From assembly GCF_003606365.2 (NCBI RefSeq), contig NZ_CP031933.2, forward strand, positions 806,001-870,000: 64,000 bases of DNA, given 5' to 3'. The position numbers and the translations under genes are program-made. The notes under the pieces were generated by a model, which worked only from the letters and a program-made list of their open reading frames with translations, searched no databases and was not told the DNA's origin. This document shows, piece by piece, positions 45,163 through 55,330 of the stretch. Source of the stretch: Companilactobacillus zhachilii (GTDB taxonomy: Bacteria; Bacillota; Bacilli; Lactobacillales; Lactobacillaceae). Every line of letters begins with the position of its first letter. The stretch's first letter is position 1.

Positions 45163-46122
45163 ATGACAAATTTTGTTACTGTATCGCAAATGGTTAAAGA
45201 TAATGAATTAAAGGTTTATAATGATGAAGCTTTAATGGACGGCAAGAAGATTACTACAAGTGATATTTCACGTCCTGGTATCGAATTGACTGGCTATTTT
45301 GACTACTATCCAAGTGAACGTATTCAATTATTTGGACAAACTGAATCAGCATATTCACGTTCAATGACTGAAAATAATCGTTATAAAGTTATGTTGGAAT
45401 TGTGTCGTGAAGATACGCCTACATTATTGATTTCACGTAACATTCAACCTAGTAAAGAATTATTGAAGGCTGCTAGTGAACATAATGTTCCTGTTATTGG
45501 CTCAGAGTTACCTACAACTAGACTTTCCAGTATGATTACTGAATATTTGGATGAAAGATTAGCTCCTAGAGAGTCGATTCATGGTGTCTTAGTTGATGTT
45601 TATGGTATTGGAATTTTACTAACTGGTCATTCTGGTATTGGTAAAAGTGAAACTGCTTTGGAACTTGTTAAACGTGGACATCGTTTGATTGCTGATGATC
45701 GTGTTGATGTCTATCAACGTGATGAAAAGACGATTGTTGGTGAAGCACCCAAGATTTTGAACCATTTATTGGAAATTCGTGGAATTGGAATTATCGATGT
45801 GATGAATCTCTTTGGTGCCGGTGCGGTTCGTTCGCAAAGTGAAATTCAATTGATCATTAATTTGGAAAATTGGTCTGCCGATAAGAACTATGACCGTATT
45901 GGAACTTTGGAAGATAAGCGTACATTCTTTGATGTAGATGTTCCACAAATTACAGTTCCGGTTAAAGTTGGTCGTAATATTTCCATTATTATCGAAGTAG
46001 CTGCCATGAATTATCGTGCTAAGAAGATGGGTTATGATGCTACTAAGAAGTTTGAAGATAACTTGGGTCTTTTGATTAAAGAAAATGAAGAAAAAACAAA
46101 GAATGATGGAGAAGGCAAGTAA
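45163..46122 (+). CDS. hprK: HPr kinase/phosphorylase
   Basis: 319 residues from the ATG at 45163. Walker [13 protein letters not shown] near 151, a catalytic Asp region [13 protein letters not shown], and the signature [20 protein letters not shown] near 204, which is diagnostic. It phosphorylates and dephosphorylates HPr at Ser46 and so sets carbon catabolite control with CcpA. Start overlaps none upstream; it overlaps lgt by one base (TAATG). hprK-lgt-trxB is a conserved cluster in Firmicutes. Confidence 0.96.
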   Translation: MTNFVTVSQMVKDNELKVYNDEALMDGKKITTSDISRPGIELTGYFDYYPSERIQLFGQTESAYSRSMTENNRYKVMLELCREDTPTLLISRNIQPSKELLKAASEHNVPVIGSELPTTRLSSMITEYLDERLAPRESIHGVLVDVYGIGILLTGHSGIGKSETALELVKRGHRLIADDRVDVYQRDEKTIVGEAPKILNHLLEIRGIGIIDVMNLFGAGAVRSQSEIQLIINLENWSADKNYDRIGTLEDKRTFFDVDVPQITVPVKVGRNISIIIEVAAMNYRAKKMGYDATKKFEDNLGLLIKENEEKTKNDGEGK

Positions 46123-46937
46123 TGAATTTTGAGTTGTTGGCATTAAATCCAATTGCGTTGGATCTTGGGGGATTGCAGATTCATTGGTACGGTATCATCA
46201 TTGCTATGGGTGCCTTAGTCGGTGTCATTATGGCGATGCGTGAGGCAAAAAGAAGACATATTGATCCAGACAATATTTTGGATTTGGTCTTGTACGGTGT
46301 GCCAATTGCTTTAGTTGGAGCAAGATTGTATTATGTGATTTTTGAATTGCCGTTTTATTTAGCTAATCCAGGCGAAATCATCAAAATTTGGCACGGTGGG
46401 ATTGCTATTTATGGTGGATTGATTGCAGCATTTATCGTTTTGCTAGTTCTTTGCCATAAACGTAAGATTTCACCATGGTTAATGCTAGATATTGCTGCAC
46501 CATCAGTTCTTTTAGGCCAAATTGTTGGTCGCTGGGGTAATTTTATGAATCAAGAAGCCTTTGGTGCCAAGACTTCTTTGGATTTCTTACAGTCATTACA
46601 TATTCCACACTTTATTATTGAACAGATGTATATCAATGGAGCTTATCGTCAACCCACATTTTTATATGAGTCAGTCGGTAATTTGATAGGCTTGGTTTTG
46701 ATTTTAGTATTGAGAAATCGTAAGCATTTGTTAAAACGTGGCGAAGTATTCTTAAGTTATTTAATTTGGTATCCGGCTGTGAGATTTTTTGTAGAAGGAA
46801 TGCGAACTGATAGTTTGTATATTTTACCCGGTGTCAGAGTTTCACAAGTTTTATCGTTGATTTTATTCGTGGTAGCTATTGCCGTGTTTATTTATCGCCG
46901 GAAGAAACAAAGTGAACCTTGGTATAATGAATTGTGA
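46122..46937 (+). CDS. lgt: Prolipoprotein diacylglyceryl transferase
   Basis: 271 residues, about seven membrane segments. Signature motifs [14 protein letters not shown] near 23, [11 protein letters not shown] near 103 and [13 protein letters not shown] near 135 are all present, and the arginine in MRTDSLY near 227 is also conserved. It adds diacylglycerol to the lipobox cysteine of lipoproteins such as PstS. Translationally coupled to hprK. Confidence 0.96.
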   Translation: MNFELLALNPIALDLGGLQIHWYGIIIAMGALVGVIMAMREAKRRHIDPDNILDLVLYGVPIALVGARLYYVIFELPFYLANPGEIIKIWHGGIAIYGGLIAAFIVLLVLCHKRKISPWLMLDIAAPSVLLGQIVGRWGNFMNQEAFGAKTSLDFLQSLHIPHFIIEQMYINGAYRQPTFLYESVGNLIGLVLILVLRNRKHLLKRGEVFLSYLIWYPAVRFFVEGMRTDSLYILPGVRVSQVLSLILFVVAIAVFIYRRKKQSEPWYNEL

Positions 46938-47001
46938 GCAATTTAATTGCTAAGTTAGAAATAAATGGTAAGATTTGTTGAGTAATAGGAGGTAATCGAC
47001 G

Positions 47002-47943
47002 ATGAAAACATATGATGTAGTAGTTATTGGAGCTGGACCTGGTGGTTTGACGGCCGCTTTGTACGCTTCACGTGCTAACTTATCAGTAATGATTCTCGAT
47101 CGTGGTATCTACGGTGGTCAAATGAATAACACCGCTGCGATTGAAAACTATCCTGGATTTGATTCAATTCTCGGTCCAGACTTGAGTGAAAAGATGTATC
47201 AATCTTCAACTCAATTTGGGGCAGACTTTGGCTATGGTGCCGTCGAATCTGTTGAGGATAAAGGGAATGTTAAAATCATCCATACTGATGATGGCGACTA
47301 CGAAACAAAAGTTGTAATCATTGCAACTGGTTCACAATATAAGAAGATTGGCGTACCTGGCGAGGATGAACTTTCAGGACGCGGTGTTTCTTACTGTGCC
47401 GTCTGTGATGGTGCGTTCTTTAAGGGACAAGACGTTGCCGTTATTGGTGGTGGCGATTCTGCCGTTGAAGAAGGTATTTATTTAACACAATTAGCTAAAT
47501 CTGTAACAATTATTCACCGTCGTGATCAACTACGTGCTCAAAAGATTTTGCAAGATCGTGCATTTAAGAATGATAAGATTAAGTTTGTTTGGAATGCTGA
47601 TGTTAAAGAAATCGTGAGCGAAGATGACAAAGTAGCTGGTGTCAGATACATTGACAAAGAAACTGGTGAAGAACATGTTGTACCTGCTAAGGGTGCCTTT
47701 ATCTACGTTGGTATCGATCCAATGACAACACCATTCAAGAGTTTAGGTATTCTTGATGAAGCTGGCTGGATCAATACTAATGAACATATGGAAACGAAAG
47801 TACCTGGCATTTTGGCAGTTGGTGACGTTAGAAAGAAAGATCTTCGTCAAATCGCTACTGCAGTTGGTGAAGGTGGTATTGCTGGACAACAAGCATTCAG
47901 TTATATCCAAGAACTTTCCGATGATAAGGTTTCAACTAAATAA
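47002..47943 (+). CDS. trxB: Thioredoxin reductase
   Basis: 313 residues with AGGAGG upstream. FAD-binding GAGPGGLTAALYASRA at 10-25, the redox pair C132-A-V-C135, NADPH-binding GGGDSAVEEG near 151 and GDVRKKDLRQIATAVGEG near 273. Reduces thioredoxin with NADPH. A TTGCTA...TAAGAT pair at 46951-46978 could be an extra promoter. Followed by a strong terminator. Confidence 0.97.
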   Translation: MKTYDVVVIGAGPGGLTAALYASRANLSVMILDRGIYGGQMNNTAAIENYPGFDSILGPDLSEKMYQSSTQFGADFGYGAVESVEDKGNVKIIHTDDGDYETKVVIIATGSQYKKIGVPGEDELSGRGVSYCAVCDGAFFKGQDVAVIGGGDSAVEEGIYLTQLAKSVTIIHRRDQLRAQKILQDRAFKNDKIKFVWNADVKEIVSEDDKVAGVRYIDKETGEEHVVPAKGAFIYVGIDPMTTPFKSLGILDEAGWINTNEHMETKVPGILAVGDVRKKDLRQIATAVGEGGIAGQQAFSYIQELSDDKVSTK

Positions 47944-47962
47944 AGTTAATAGTTAAAAATTG

Positions 47963-48008
47963 AGGATTATATGAACGGTAATTATACCAGTTCATATAAT
48001 CCTTTTTT
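47963..48008 (+). terminator. trxB terminator
   Basis: GGATTATATGAAC / GTTCATATAATCC, with inner pairing GGTAATTATACC, followed by six T. Confidence 0.9.
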
Positions 48009-48127
48009 ATTTATAAAATTATGACTAAATAGTTAAAAATAGAAAAAATTATTAGTGCATTTTGGTTCCATTTTGTACATGTTTAAACATATAATAGGGT
48101 TAATAAAAATGATAGGAAGTGATTCTT

Positions 48128-48379
48128 ATGCGTGAAGTCGCAGATAACAAATTCAACCAATTAATGCATGAATCAGGTTTTAACATTGCGAAAAATTTGA
48201 AGGAGCTTAGAAGAGAACGTAACGTTACTCAAAAAGAAGTTGCTCAACATTTGAACATTGATGTGACGACGCTATCCCATTATGAAACGGGGATTCGGAT
48301 GCCAGATATTGATACGCTGATTGCCTTAGCAAAATACTACGATACCGACATTAATAGGATCATCAGTAGTGAAACATAA
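48128..48379 (+). CDS. Small XRE-family HTH protein
   Basis: 83 residues from the ATG at 48128 (AGGAAGTG upstream). A single Cro/C1-type domain: ELRRERNVTQKEVAQHLNID, TLSHYETGIRMPDIDTLIALAKYYD. No effector domain. It stands alone between trxB and pgcA. Could autoregulate or control a nearby gene, but no operator is evident. Confidence 0.82.
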   Translation: MREVADNKFNQLMHESGFNIAKNLKELRRERNVTQKEVAQHLNIDVTTLSHYETGIRMPDIDTLIALAKYYDTDINRIISSET

Positions 48380-48469
48380 TAATTTGAAAATTTGACTGAA
48401 TGATTTTAAGAATATTTTAAAGATTTATTGTTAAAGTTATGAAATCAAATTTTAATAGTACTGCATGAT

Positions 48470-48478
48470 TGCTATAAT
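48470..48478 (+). promoter_or_regulatory. Extended -10 promoter of pgcA
   Basis: TGCTATAAT, about 37 bases before the pgcA start; the -35 region is weak, as expected for an extended -10 element. Confidence 0.6.
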
Positions 48479-48514
48479 GATTGTAAGTACTTACAAATTA
48501 GGAGGACAAAGTTA

Positions 48515-50233
48515 ATGTCTTGGCAAGATAATATGCAACAATGGCTCGATTATAAAGATTTGGATCCAGATATGAAAGAGCAACTAGATGAGATAAAACA
48601 AGATGATAAAGTAGCTGAAGAAGCATTTTATGCACCAATGGAATTTGGTACTGCTGGTATGCGTGGTCTAATTGGTCCTGGTATTAATCGCATGAATATT
48701 TACACTGTTCGTCAAGCGACAGAAGGGTTAGCTTCATTTATGGATACTTTGGATGACAAAGTAAAAGCACAAGGTGTCGCTATTAGTTATGACTCACGTT
48801 ACTATTCTCAAGATTTTGCTTATGAATCAGCTAAAGTTTTAGGGGCTCACAACATTCACAGTTATGTGTTTGACAGCTTGAGACCTACTCCTGAATTATC
48901 TTTTGCTGTAAGAAGCCTACATACATATGCCGGTATTATGATTACAGCTAGCCATAATCCTAAACAATACAATGGTTTCAAAATTTATGGTCCAGACGGC
49001 GGACAAATGCCACCAGCTGAATCAGACAACATTACTAGTTTTGCTCGTAAAGCTAGTGATCTCTTCGCTATCAAAGTAAAGGCCGTGCCCAAACTACGTG
49101 CTGAAAAATTATTAACTTTGATTGGTGAAGATGTTGATTTAAATTATATGAAGAATCTCGAAACAGTTATCGTAAATCCTAAGTTGATCGAAGATATCGG
49201 TGACAAGATGAAATTTGTTTATTCACCACTTCATGGAACAGGTAAGATGATTGCTCCACGTATTTTCCAACAACTTGGATTTAAGAATTTCAATATGGTA
49301 ACTGAACAGGCCATCCTTGACCCAGAGTTTGCGACAACTCCATTCCCTAATCCAGAATTTGCCCAAACTTTTGACCTCGCTATCGAACGTGGCAAAAAGA
49401 TTGGCGCTAATATCTTAATTGCAACTGATCCTGATGCCGATAGATTAGGGGCAGCGGTTAGACAACCTGATGGCTCTTATAAATTAATGACGGGTAATCA
49501 AATTGCCTCAGTCCTTTTAAACTACTTGTTACAAGCTAAAAAGGGCTTAGGAGATTTACCTACTAACGGAGCGGTTGTGAAGTCAATCGTATCTTCGGAA
49601 TTGGCTACAGCAATTGCTGATAAATATGACATTAAGATGTTCGATGTTTTGACAGGATTCAAATATATTGCTGAAAAGATCGAACAATTTGAAGAAACTG
49701 GTAGTAACGAATTCCTCTTCGGTTTTGAAGAAAGTTATGGATATCTAGTTAAACCATTTGTTCGTGATAAAGATGCTATGCAATCAACACTTTTGTTGGC
49801 TGAAGCTGCAGCATATTACGAATCAAAATGTAAAACAATCTATGATGCACTAGAAGACCTTTATAAGGAATTCGGTTATTATCGTGAAAAGACGATTTCG
49901 AAGACTTTTGCTGGTATTTCAGGAAAAGATAAGATGGCTCAAATCATGAAGACCCTTCGTGAAGAGGGAATCGATGAAATTAACGGCGTTAAAGTTGTCG
50001 AATCAATTGATTACCTAAACAATACAGATACAACAGCTGCGGGTACTAAAGAAACAGGCTTACCAAAAGCAAATGTTTTGAAGTATGTTCTAGCTGATGA
50101 TACATGGGTAGCTGCCAGACCATCAGGTACAGAACCTAAGATGAAATTCTATATCGGTATAAAGAGCGATACAGAAGATGGCGCTGCTAAGAAATTAGAT
50201 GAATTTGCTAAAGAAATCGAAGGTTGGGAATAA
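48515..50233 (+). CDS. pgcA: Phosphoglucomutase/phosphomannomutase
   Basis: 572 residues, with AGGAGGACAAAGTTA before the ATG. The active-site serine S146 lies in TASHNPKQYNGFKIY. The metal loop is DPDADRLG, the sugar-binding loop FGFEESYGY, and the phosphate-binding loop RPSGTEPKMKFY. It interconverts glucose-1-P and glucose-6-P, feeding UDP-glucose for wall polymers and glycogen or galactose use. Single gene with its own promoter and terminator. Confidence 0.95.
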   Translation: MSWQDNMQQWLDYKDLDPDMKEQLDEIKQDDKVAEEAFYAPMEFGTAGMRGLIGPGINRMNIYTVRQATEGLASFMDTLDDKVKAQGVAISYDSRYYSQDFAYESAKVLGAHNIHSYVFDSLRPTPELSFAVRSLHTYAGIMITASHNPKQYNGFKIYGPDGGQMPPAESDNITSFARKASDLFAIKVKAVPKLRAEKLLTLIGEDVDLNYMKNLETVIVNPKLIEDIGDKMKFVYSPLHGTGKMIAPRIFQQLGFKNFNMVTEQAILDPEFATTPFPNPEFAQTFDLAIERGKKIGANILIATDPDADRLGAAVRQPDGSYKLMTGNQIASVLLNYLLQAKKGLGDLPTNGAVVKSIVSSELATAIADKYDIKMFDVLTGFKYIAEKIEQFEETGSNEFLFGFEESYGYLVKPFVRDKDAMQSTLLLAEAAAYYESKCKTIYDALEDLYKEFGYYREKTISKTFAGISGKDKMAQIMKTLREEGIDEINGVKVVESIDYLNNTDTTAAGTKETGLPKANVLKYVLADDTWVAARPSGTEPKMKFYIGIKSDTEDGAAKKLDEFAKEIEGWE

Positions 50234-50255
50234 TTAATTCTTAACTTTAATCAAT

Positions 50256-50286
50256 GAGCATTCTCAGTAATGAGGATGCTTTTTTG
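50256..50286 (+). terminator. pgcA terminator
   Basis: GAGCATTCTCA / TGAGGATGCTT with a GTAA loop and six T. Confidence 0.85.
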
Positions 50287-50348
50287 TTGTCTACGAATAT
50301 GAAAAATATTTATTGGCGGTGTTTAAGAATATCAATTGAACAGAAACA

Positions 50349-50524
50349 CTAGTCGGAAGTCAGAGGCATGGAAACTCGCAGTGAAGGTAGAGTAAGAGCT
50401 TCGGCTCTTACTCTACGTACGTATTTTGAGATTCGCGAACCTTGCGAAGCTCAAAATCGAGCCTTGAGACCTTGGCTCAAGGCGGTCCCACAGCGAGTAT
50501 TCCATGCTTGTGACTGGAGACGGC
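50349..50524 (-). repeat. Cloverleaf repeat CL10
   Basis: Reverse orientation. P4 is perfect over 13 bp: GTAGAGTAAGAGC / GCTCTTACTCTAC. P2 (minus strand) is GCCTTGAG / CTCAAGGC around CCAAGGT. Outer arms are GTCAGAGGCATGGAAACTCG and a partly mismatched complement. The ends CTAGTCGGAAG and CTGGAGACGGC are canonical. It occupies about half the gap; the rest is AT-rich. Confidence 0.92.
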
Positions 50525-50624
50525 AACCCCAAAATAGAGTTAAAATTCAAATATTGTCGTCAACAAGAAAATTATATCTGCGATATAATAATTTCATGTA
50601 GTTTGTGAAAAGGGGAAAATCAAA

Positions 50625-51914
50625 TTGCCGACAAATCAACATTTAGTTATCATTTCACTCGATTCATTAGGATTTCGAGATATTAATGAACATCAATCAG
50701 AATTACCTACTTTAAATAAATTAGTTAACGGTGGTACTTGGGTCAAAGAGGTTAGGGGAATTTATCCAACTTTGACTTATCCATCACATACCACCATTAT
50801 TACTGGTCAGTATCCCAGTGTACATGGAATTATTAACAATACTAAAATTCAACCAGACCGACAGTCACCGGATTGGTACTGGTATCAAAAAGATGTCAAG
50901 GTGCCTACGCTTTATGATTTAGCTCGTAAGCAAGGCTTAACAACAGCGGCGTTTTTATGGCCCGTTACAGCTGGTAGCAAAATTAACTATAATTTGGCAG
51001 AAATTTTTCCTAATCGAATTTGGACAAATCAAGTTTTAGTTTCATTACGTGCTAGTTCACCATTGTTTATTTTGGAAATGAATCAAAAATACGGTAAATT
51101 ACGTAATGGTATCAAGCAACCAGAGCTAGATGATTTTATTACTGCCTGTACAGTCGATACAATCAAACGTAAGAAGCCTAATTTGACGCTCCTACATTTG
51201 GTTGATATGGACAGTATGCGTCACCGTTATGGCGTTCGTTCTGATGAGGCCATGGAGGCGTTACATCGATTAGATAACCATGTGGCGCAGGTGATTGATG
51301 CCACCAAAGCTGCTGGAACTTTTGAAGATACTAACTTTGTTATTTTAGGGGATCATTATCAAATCAACGTTGATAAGATGATTCATTTGAATACTTTATT
51401 TGCTAAGCGGGGCTGGTTAACGGCTCGTCCTGATCAGACCTTTAAGAAGGATTGGCGGGTAATGGCCAAAACTTGTGATGGCTGTACGTACATTTATACA
51501 CGTAATTTTGAGCAAATCGACCGATTGAAAGATGTTATTTCAGGTGTTGAAGGTGTCGAAAAAATTTATGATAAAGCGGACGCAATTGAACGTGGAGCAG
51601 ATTCTGAATGTACATTGATGGTTGAAGCAAAAGCTGGTTATTATTTCACTGATGAGAGTGATCGTGCCAATGCTGTGGAAAAAGTTTTACCAGAAATGAT
51701 GGGTGATGCTGACCGTTATCAAGGTGTTCATGGTTATGACCCTGAAAAACCAGGTTATAAGACGACCTTGATTTTTAACGGACCGATGATTAAACAAAAT
51801 AAGACGGTCGCAAGGGCTAATTTGGTTGATGAAGCCCCAACCTTTGCCAAGTTGTTAGGTTTAGAATTCCCTGAACCATTGGCAGGTTCAGCCATTGATG
51901 AGGTATTTCTTTAG
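50625..51914 (+). CDS. Alkaline-phosphatase-superfamily phosphodiesterase (nucleotide pyrophosphatase-like)
   Basis: 429 residues from a TTG, with AAAGGGGA upstream. Metal-site residue D13 in IISLDSLGF and the nucleophile T51 in YPTLTYPSHTTIITGQYPSVHGI define the NPP branch. Further metal ligands are in LVDMDSMRHRYG, LGDHYQ and GVHGYDP. Members cleave phosphodiester or pyrophosphate bonds; substrate unknown. There is no signal peptide, so it is probably cytosolic. It is followed at 15 bases by a transporter gene, likely co-transcribed. Confidence 0.85.
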   Translation: MPTNQHLVIISLDSLGFRDINEHQSELPTLNKLVNGGTWVKEVRGIYPTLTYPSHTTIITGQYPSVHGIINNTKIQPDRQSPDWYWYQKDVKVPTLYDLARKQGLTTAAFLWPVTAGSKINYNLAEIFPNRIWTNQVLVSLRASSPLFILEMNQKYGKLRNGIKQPELDDFITACTVDTIKRKKPNLTLLHLVDMDSMRHRYGVRSDEAMEALHRLDNHVAQVIDATKAAGTFEDTNFVILGDHYQINVDKMIHLNTLFAKRGWLTARPDQTFKKDWRVMAKTCDGCTYIYTRNFEQIDRLKDVISGVEGVEKIYDKADAIERGADSECTLMVEAKAGYYFTDESDRANAVEKVLPEMMGDADRYQGVHGYDPEKPGYKTTLIFNGPMIKQNKTVARANLVDEAPTFAKLLGLEFPEPLAGSAIDEVFL

Positions 51915-51929
51915 AATTGAGGGGAATTT

Positions 51930-53174
51930 ATGAAATTTAATAAAAAACAATGGAGTTGGATTTTCTATGATTGGGCTAACTCTGGTTATGGAATTATTGT
52001 TACAACGGCAGTTTTGCCAGTGTACTTCAAGTCAGTTGCACAAAATGCCGGCGTTACACAAGCAAATGCTACGGCATATTGGGGTTATGCTAATAGTTTT
52101 GGAACATTGATTGTTTCGATTTTGGCACCCGTTTTGGGAGCATTGGCCGATTATCCACATCATAAAAAGCGCCTGTTAAGCATTTTTTCATTCTTAGGTA
52201 TCGTTATGACGCTGGGACTAGCCATTTTACCTCCAAGCCAGTGGCAACTGTTGATAGCGGTGTATATCTTGTCGATAATTGGTTATTCAGGTGGAAATTT
52301 GTTTTATGATAGCTTTTTGACTGATGTTGCCGATAATGCCAAAATGGATTCCTTGTCGTCAAATGGTTATGCTTATGGATATTTAGGCGGCGTTTTGGCT
52401 TTTTTACTCTTTTTAGTTTTACAATTGACGAGTGGTTTTGGCATGTTATCGAGTTATGGCGTTGCACGAGTTAGTTTTTTGTTAGCAGCTATTTGGTGGA
52501 TAATTTTCTTTATTCCATTATTAAAAAATGTCCGTCAAGTTTACTCATTACCAGAAAATCCGCATCCCATCACATCTAGTTTTAAGCGTGTTTGGGCAAC
52601 CATGACACATTTACGAAAGTATAAGGCGGCCGCATGGTTTTTAGTAGCGTATTTCTTTTATATCGATGGAGTCGATACTATCTTTACAATGGCTACTTCT
52701 ATCGGAATGGATATGGGTATTACGACCACAACTTTGATGATTGTCTTACTAGTAGTGCAATTGGTAGCTTTTCCATTTTCAATTTTGTATGGATGGATAG
52801 CTAACCATTTTTCAGCACGAAAAGGAATTTTGTTAGCGATTATTTTGTACTTCGGAATCTGCCTATACGCTTTAAAATTGAATACAACAGTAGATTTCTG
52901 GATATTAGCTGTTTTAGTCGGAACTAGCCAAGGTGGAATTCAAGCCTTGAGTCGCTCATACTTTGGTAAATTGATTCCTAAAGAATCGGGCAGTGAATTT
53001 TTCGGATTTTATAATATTTTAGGAAAATTTTCAGCCGTTATGGGACCAATTTTAGTTGGGGTGGTAACTCAAATCACAGGTAAATCGACTGTCGGGGCAG
53101 CTTCGTTGAGTATTTTGTTCTTGATTGGTTTAGCCATTTTTCTAATGTTGCCTCGATTAACAATGGAAAAGTAG
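51930..53174 (+). CDS. UMF1-type MFS transporter
   Basis: 414 residues, 11-12 membrane segments, with GAGGGGA upstream. The N-terminal WIFYDWANSGYG is the hallmark of the Atg22/UMF1 group of the major facilitator superfamily. LGALADYPHHKKRLL is the cytosolic loop between segments 2 and 3, and GTSQGGIQALSRSYFGKLIPK the second-half signature. Fungal relatives export amino acids from the vacuole; bacterial substrates are unknown. Coupling with the phosphodiesterase gene hints at uptake or release of its product (inference). Confidence 0.88.
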   Translation: MKFNKKQWSWIFYDWANSGYGIIVTTAVLPVYFKSVAQNAGVTQANATAYWGYANSFGTLIVSILAPVLGALADYPHHKKRLLSIFSFLGIVMTLGLAILPPSQWQLLIAVYILSIIGYSGGNLFYDSFLTDVADNAKMDSLSSNGYAYGYLGGVLAFLLFLVLQLTSGFGMLSSYGVARVSFLLAAIWWIIFFIPLLKNVRQVYSLPENPHPITSSFKRVWATMTHLRKYKAAAWFLVAYFFYIDGVDTIFTMATSIGMDMGITTTTLMIVLLVVQLVAFPFSILYGWIANHFSARKGILLAIILYFGICLYALKLNTTVDFWILAVLVGTSQGGIQALSRSYFGKLIPKESGSEFFGFYNILGKFSAVMGPILVGVVTQITGKSTVGAASLSILFLIGLAIFLMLPRLTMEK

Positions 53175-53202
53175 GGTGTATCAATCGTAAGTAAATATAT
53201 AG

Positions 53203-53228
53203 CGAAAATATGTTCGCTATGGTAATAT
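53203..53228 (+). promoter_or_regulatory. LexA-type box and extended -10 of uvrBA
   Basis: CGAAAATATGTTCG (53203-53216) matches CGAAC-N4-GTTCG with one mismatch. An extended -10 TGGTAATAT follows at 53220-53228. Binding of LexA here would cover the promoter. Confidence 0.7.
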
Positions 53229-53318
53229 AGAGCCAGCGAAATAAGTCGGTATTAATTACATCTAATTCAATTTTAATTAGATGTATTTTTTAGCTTAAAT
53301 GAGGGGGTAAGTGAGTCC

Positions 53319-55328
53319 GTGATAGATAGGATTACTGATAATAAATTTGATTTAGTTTCAAAGTACGCTCCGGCGGGAGATCAAGCACAAGCGATTAATA
53401 CAATCACCAAAGATTTTCAAGCTGGTGATAAAGAAGTTATTTTGGAAGGTGCTACTGGTACTGGTAAAACTTTCACGATGGCAAATGTTATTAAGAATTT
53501 GAATAAGCCAACACTTATCATTTCACATAATAAGACGTTGGCTGGCCAGTTGTATGGTGAAATGAAAGAATTTTTCCCTAACAATGCGGTTGAATATTTT
53601 GTCAGTTATTATGACTATTACCAACCTGAAGCTTATGTACCTTCAAGTGATACTTATATTGAAAAAGATTCAAGTATTAATGATGAAATTGATAAGCTCC
53701 GTCACTCGGCAACTAGTTCACTTTTGGAACGTAATGATGTGATCGTTGTGGCATCAGTTTCATGTATTTTCGGTTTAGGTGATCCGCGAGAATACGCTGA
53801 TAGCATTATTTCCTTGCGTGTGGGTCAACAAATTGCTCGAGATAAATTGTTAGAAGAATTAGTTGAAAATCAATTTGAACGCAATGATATTGACTTCCAA
53901 CGTGGTAGATTTCGTGTTCGTGGGGATGTTGTGGATATCTTCCCAGCCTCACGAGACGATAATGCTATTCGTGTGGAGTTTTTCGGTGATGAGATTGATC
54001 GAATTATTGAAATGGATGCTTTGACTGGTGAGGTTAAAGGTTCAATGGACCATATTGGAATTTTTCCAGCCACTCACTTTATGATTAGTGACTCTAAGAT
54101 GGATCAAGCACTTGACCGCATTAAAAATGAGATGGATGTTCAAGTAGAGAAGTTTACAAAAGAAGGTAAGTTACTTGAGGCTCAACGAATCAAGCAACGG
54201 ACCGAGTATGATATTGAAATGATGCGTGAAATGGGTTATACCTCTGGTATTGAAAACTATTCACGTCATATGGAAGGCCGTGCTGAAGGTGAACCACCAT
54301 TTACTTTGCTTGATTTCTTCCCCAAAGATTTCAATATTATGATTGATGAGTCTCACGTTACAATGCCACAAATTCGTGGGATGTATAATGGTGACCGTGC
54401 TAGAAAACAACAATTGGTTGATTATGGGTTCCGTTTGCCAAGTGCTTTGGATAACCGTCCATTAAAGTTAGATGAGTTTGAAAAACATGTTAACCGTATC
54501 CTGTATGTCTCGGCGACACCGGGACCTTATGAATTGGAAAGAACAGATCATAAGGCGGAACAAATTATTCGTCCAACAGGCTTGCTTGATCCTAAAATTG
54601 AAGTTCGACCAATTATGGGTCAGATCGACGATTTGGTTGGTGAAATTAACGACCGCATTGAAAAACATGAACGTGTCTTTGTGACGACATTGACTAAAAA
54701 GATGGCTGAGGATTTGACGGATTATTTTAAAGATTTAGGTATAAAAGTCCGTTACTTACATAGTGATATCAAAACTTTGGAGCGAACGAAGATTATTCGT
54801 GATCTACGATTAGGTAAATTTGATGTTCTGATCGGAATCAATTTGTTACGTGAAGGTATTGATGTACCAGAAGTTTCTTTGATTGCCATTTTAGATGCCG
54901 ACAAGGAAGGCTTTTTGCGTGCTGAACGTTCCTTGGTTCAGATTATCGGTCGTGCTTCAAGAAATGAGCATGGGAAAGTTATCATGTATGCTGATTCAGT
55001 GACTGATTCGATGAAGGGGGCTATTGATGCAACAGCTCGTCGTCGTAAATTGCAGATGAAGTTTAATGAAGAACATGGTATTACACCAACGACAATCGTT
55101 AAACCGATTAGGGATGCCATTTCAATGTTCCAGAAGGTTGATAATACTTCATCAGAGACTGAAAAGATCGATGATGAAATTGACTTTAAGGATATGACGA
55201 AGAAGGAACAAAAAGAATTGTTGGCTAATTTGCAAGAACAAATGGAAAGTGCGGCTAAGAAACTTGATTTCGAGGCGGCTGCCAATTTACGTGATTCGAT
55301 TTTGGAATTAAAGGCGGAAATGAAATAA
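53319..55328 (+). CDS. uvrB: Excinuclease ABC subunit B
   Basis: 669 residues from a GTG, with GAGGGGG upstream. Walker [10 protein letters not shown] near 44, the beta-hairpin [39 protein letters not shown] and [12 protein letters not shown] (motif VI). The C-terminal UVR motif (about 630-665) contacts UvrC. It verifies damage handed over by UvrA. uvrA follows after 2 bases, a single SOS-type operon. Confidence 0.97.
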   Translation: MIDRITDNKFDLVSKYAPAGDQAQAINTITKDFQAGDKEVILEGATGTGKTFTMANVIKNLNKPTLIISHNKTLAGQLYGEMKEFFPNNAVEYFVSYYDYYQPEAYVPSSDTYIEKDSSINDEIDKLRHSATSSLLERNDVIVVASVSCIFGLGDPREYADSIISLRVGQQIARDKLLEELVENQFERNDIDFQRGRFRVRGDVVDIFPASRDDNAIRVEFFGDEIDRIIEMDALTGEVKGSMDHIGIFPATHFMISDSKMDQALDRIKNEMDVQVEKFTKEGKLLEAQRIKQRTEYDIEMMREMGYTSGIENYSRHMEGRAEGEPPFTLLDFFPKDFNIMIDESHVTMPQIRGMYNGDRARKQQLVDYGFRLPSALDNRPLKLDEFEKHVNRILYVSATPGPYELERTDHKAEQIIRPTGLLDPKIEVRPIMGQIDDLVGEINDRIEKHERVFVTTLTKKMAEDLTDYFKDLGIKVRYLHSDIKTLERTKIIRDLRLGKFDVLIGINLLREGIDVPEVSLIAILDADKEGFLRAERSLVQIIGRASRNEHGKVIMYADSVTDSMKGAIDATARRRKLQMKFNEEHGITPTTIVKPIRDAISMFQKVDNTSSETEKIDDEIDFKDMTKKEQKELLANLQEQMESAAKKLDFEAAANLRDSILELKAEMK

Positions 55329-55330
55329 AT

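Noticed and set aside
44940..45197. 85-codon open frame before hprK
   Set aside because: It runs through CL9 into the hprK start in another frame. Similar frames occur in CL3, CL6, CL7 and CL10, so they are repeat by-products.
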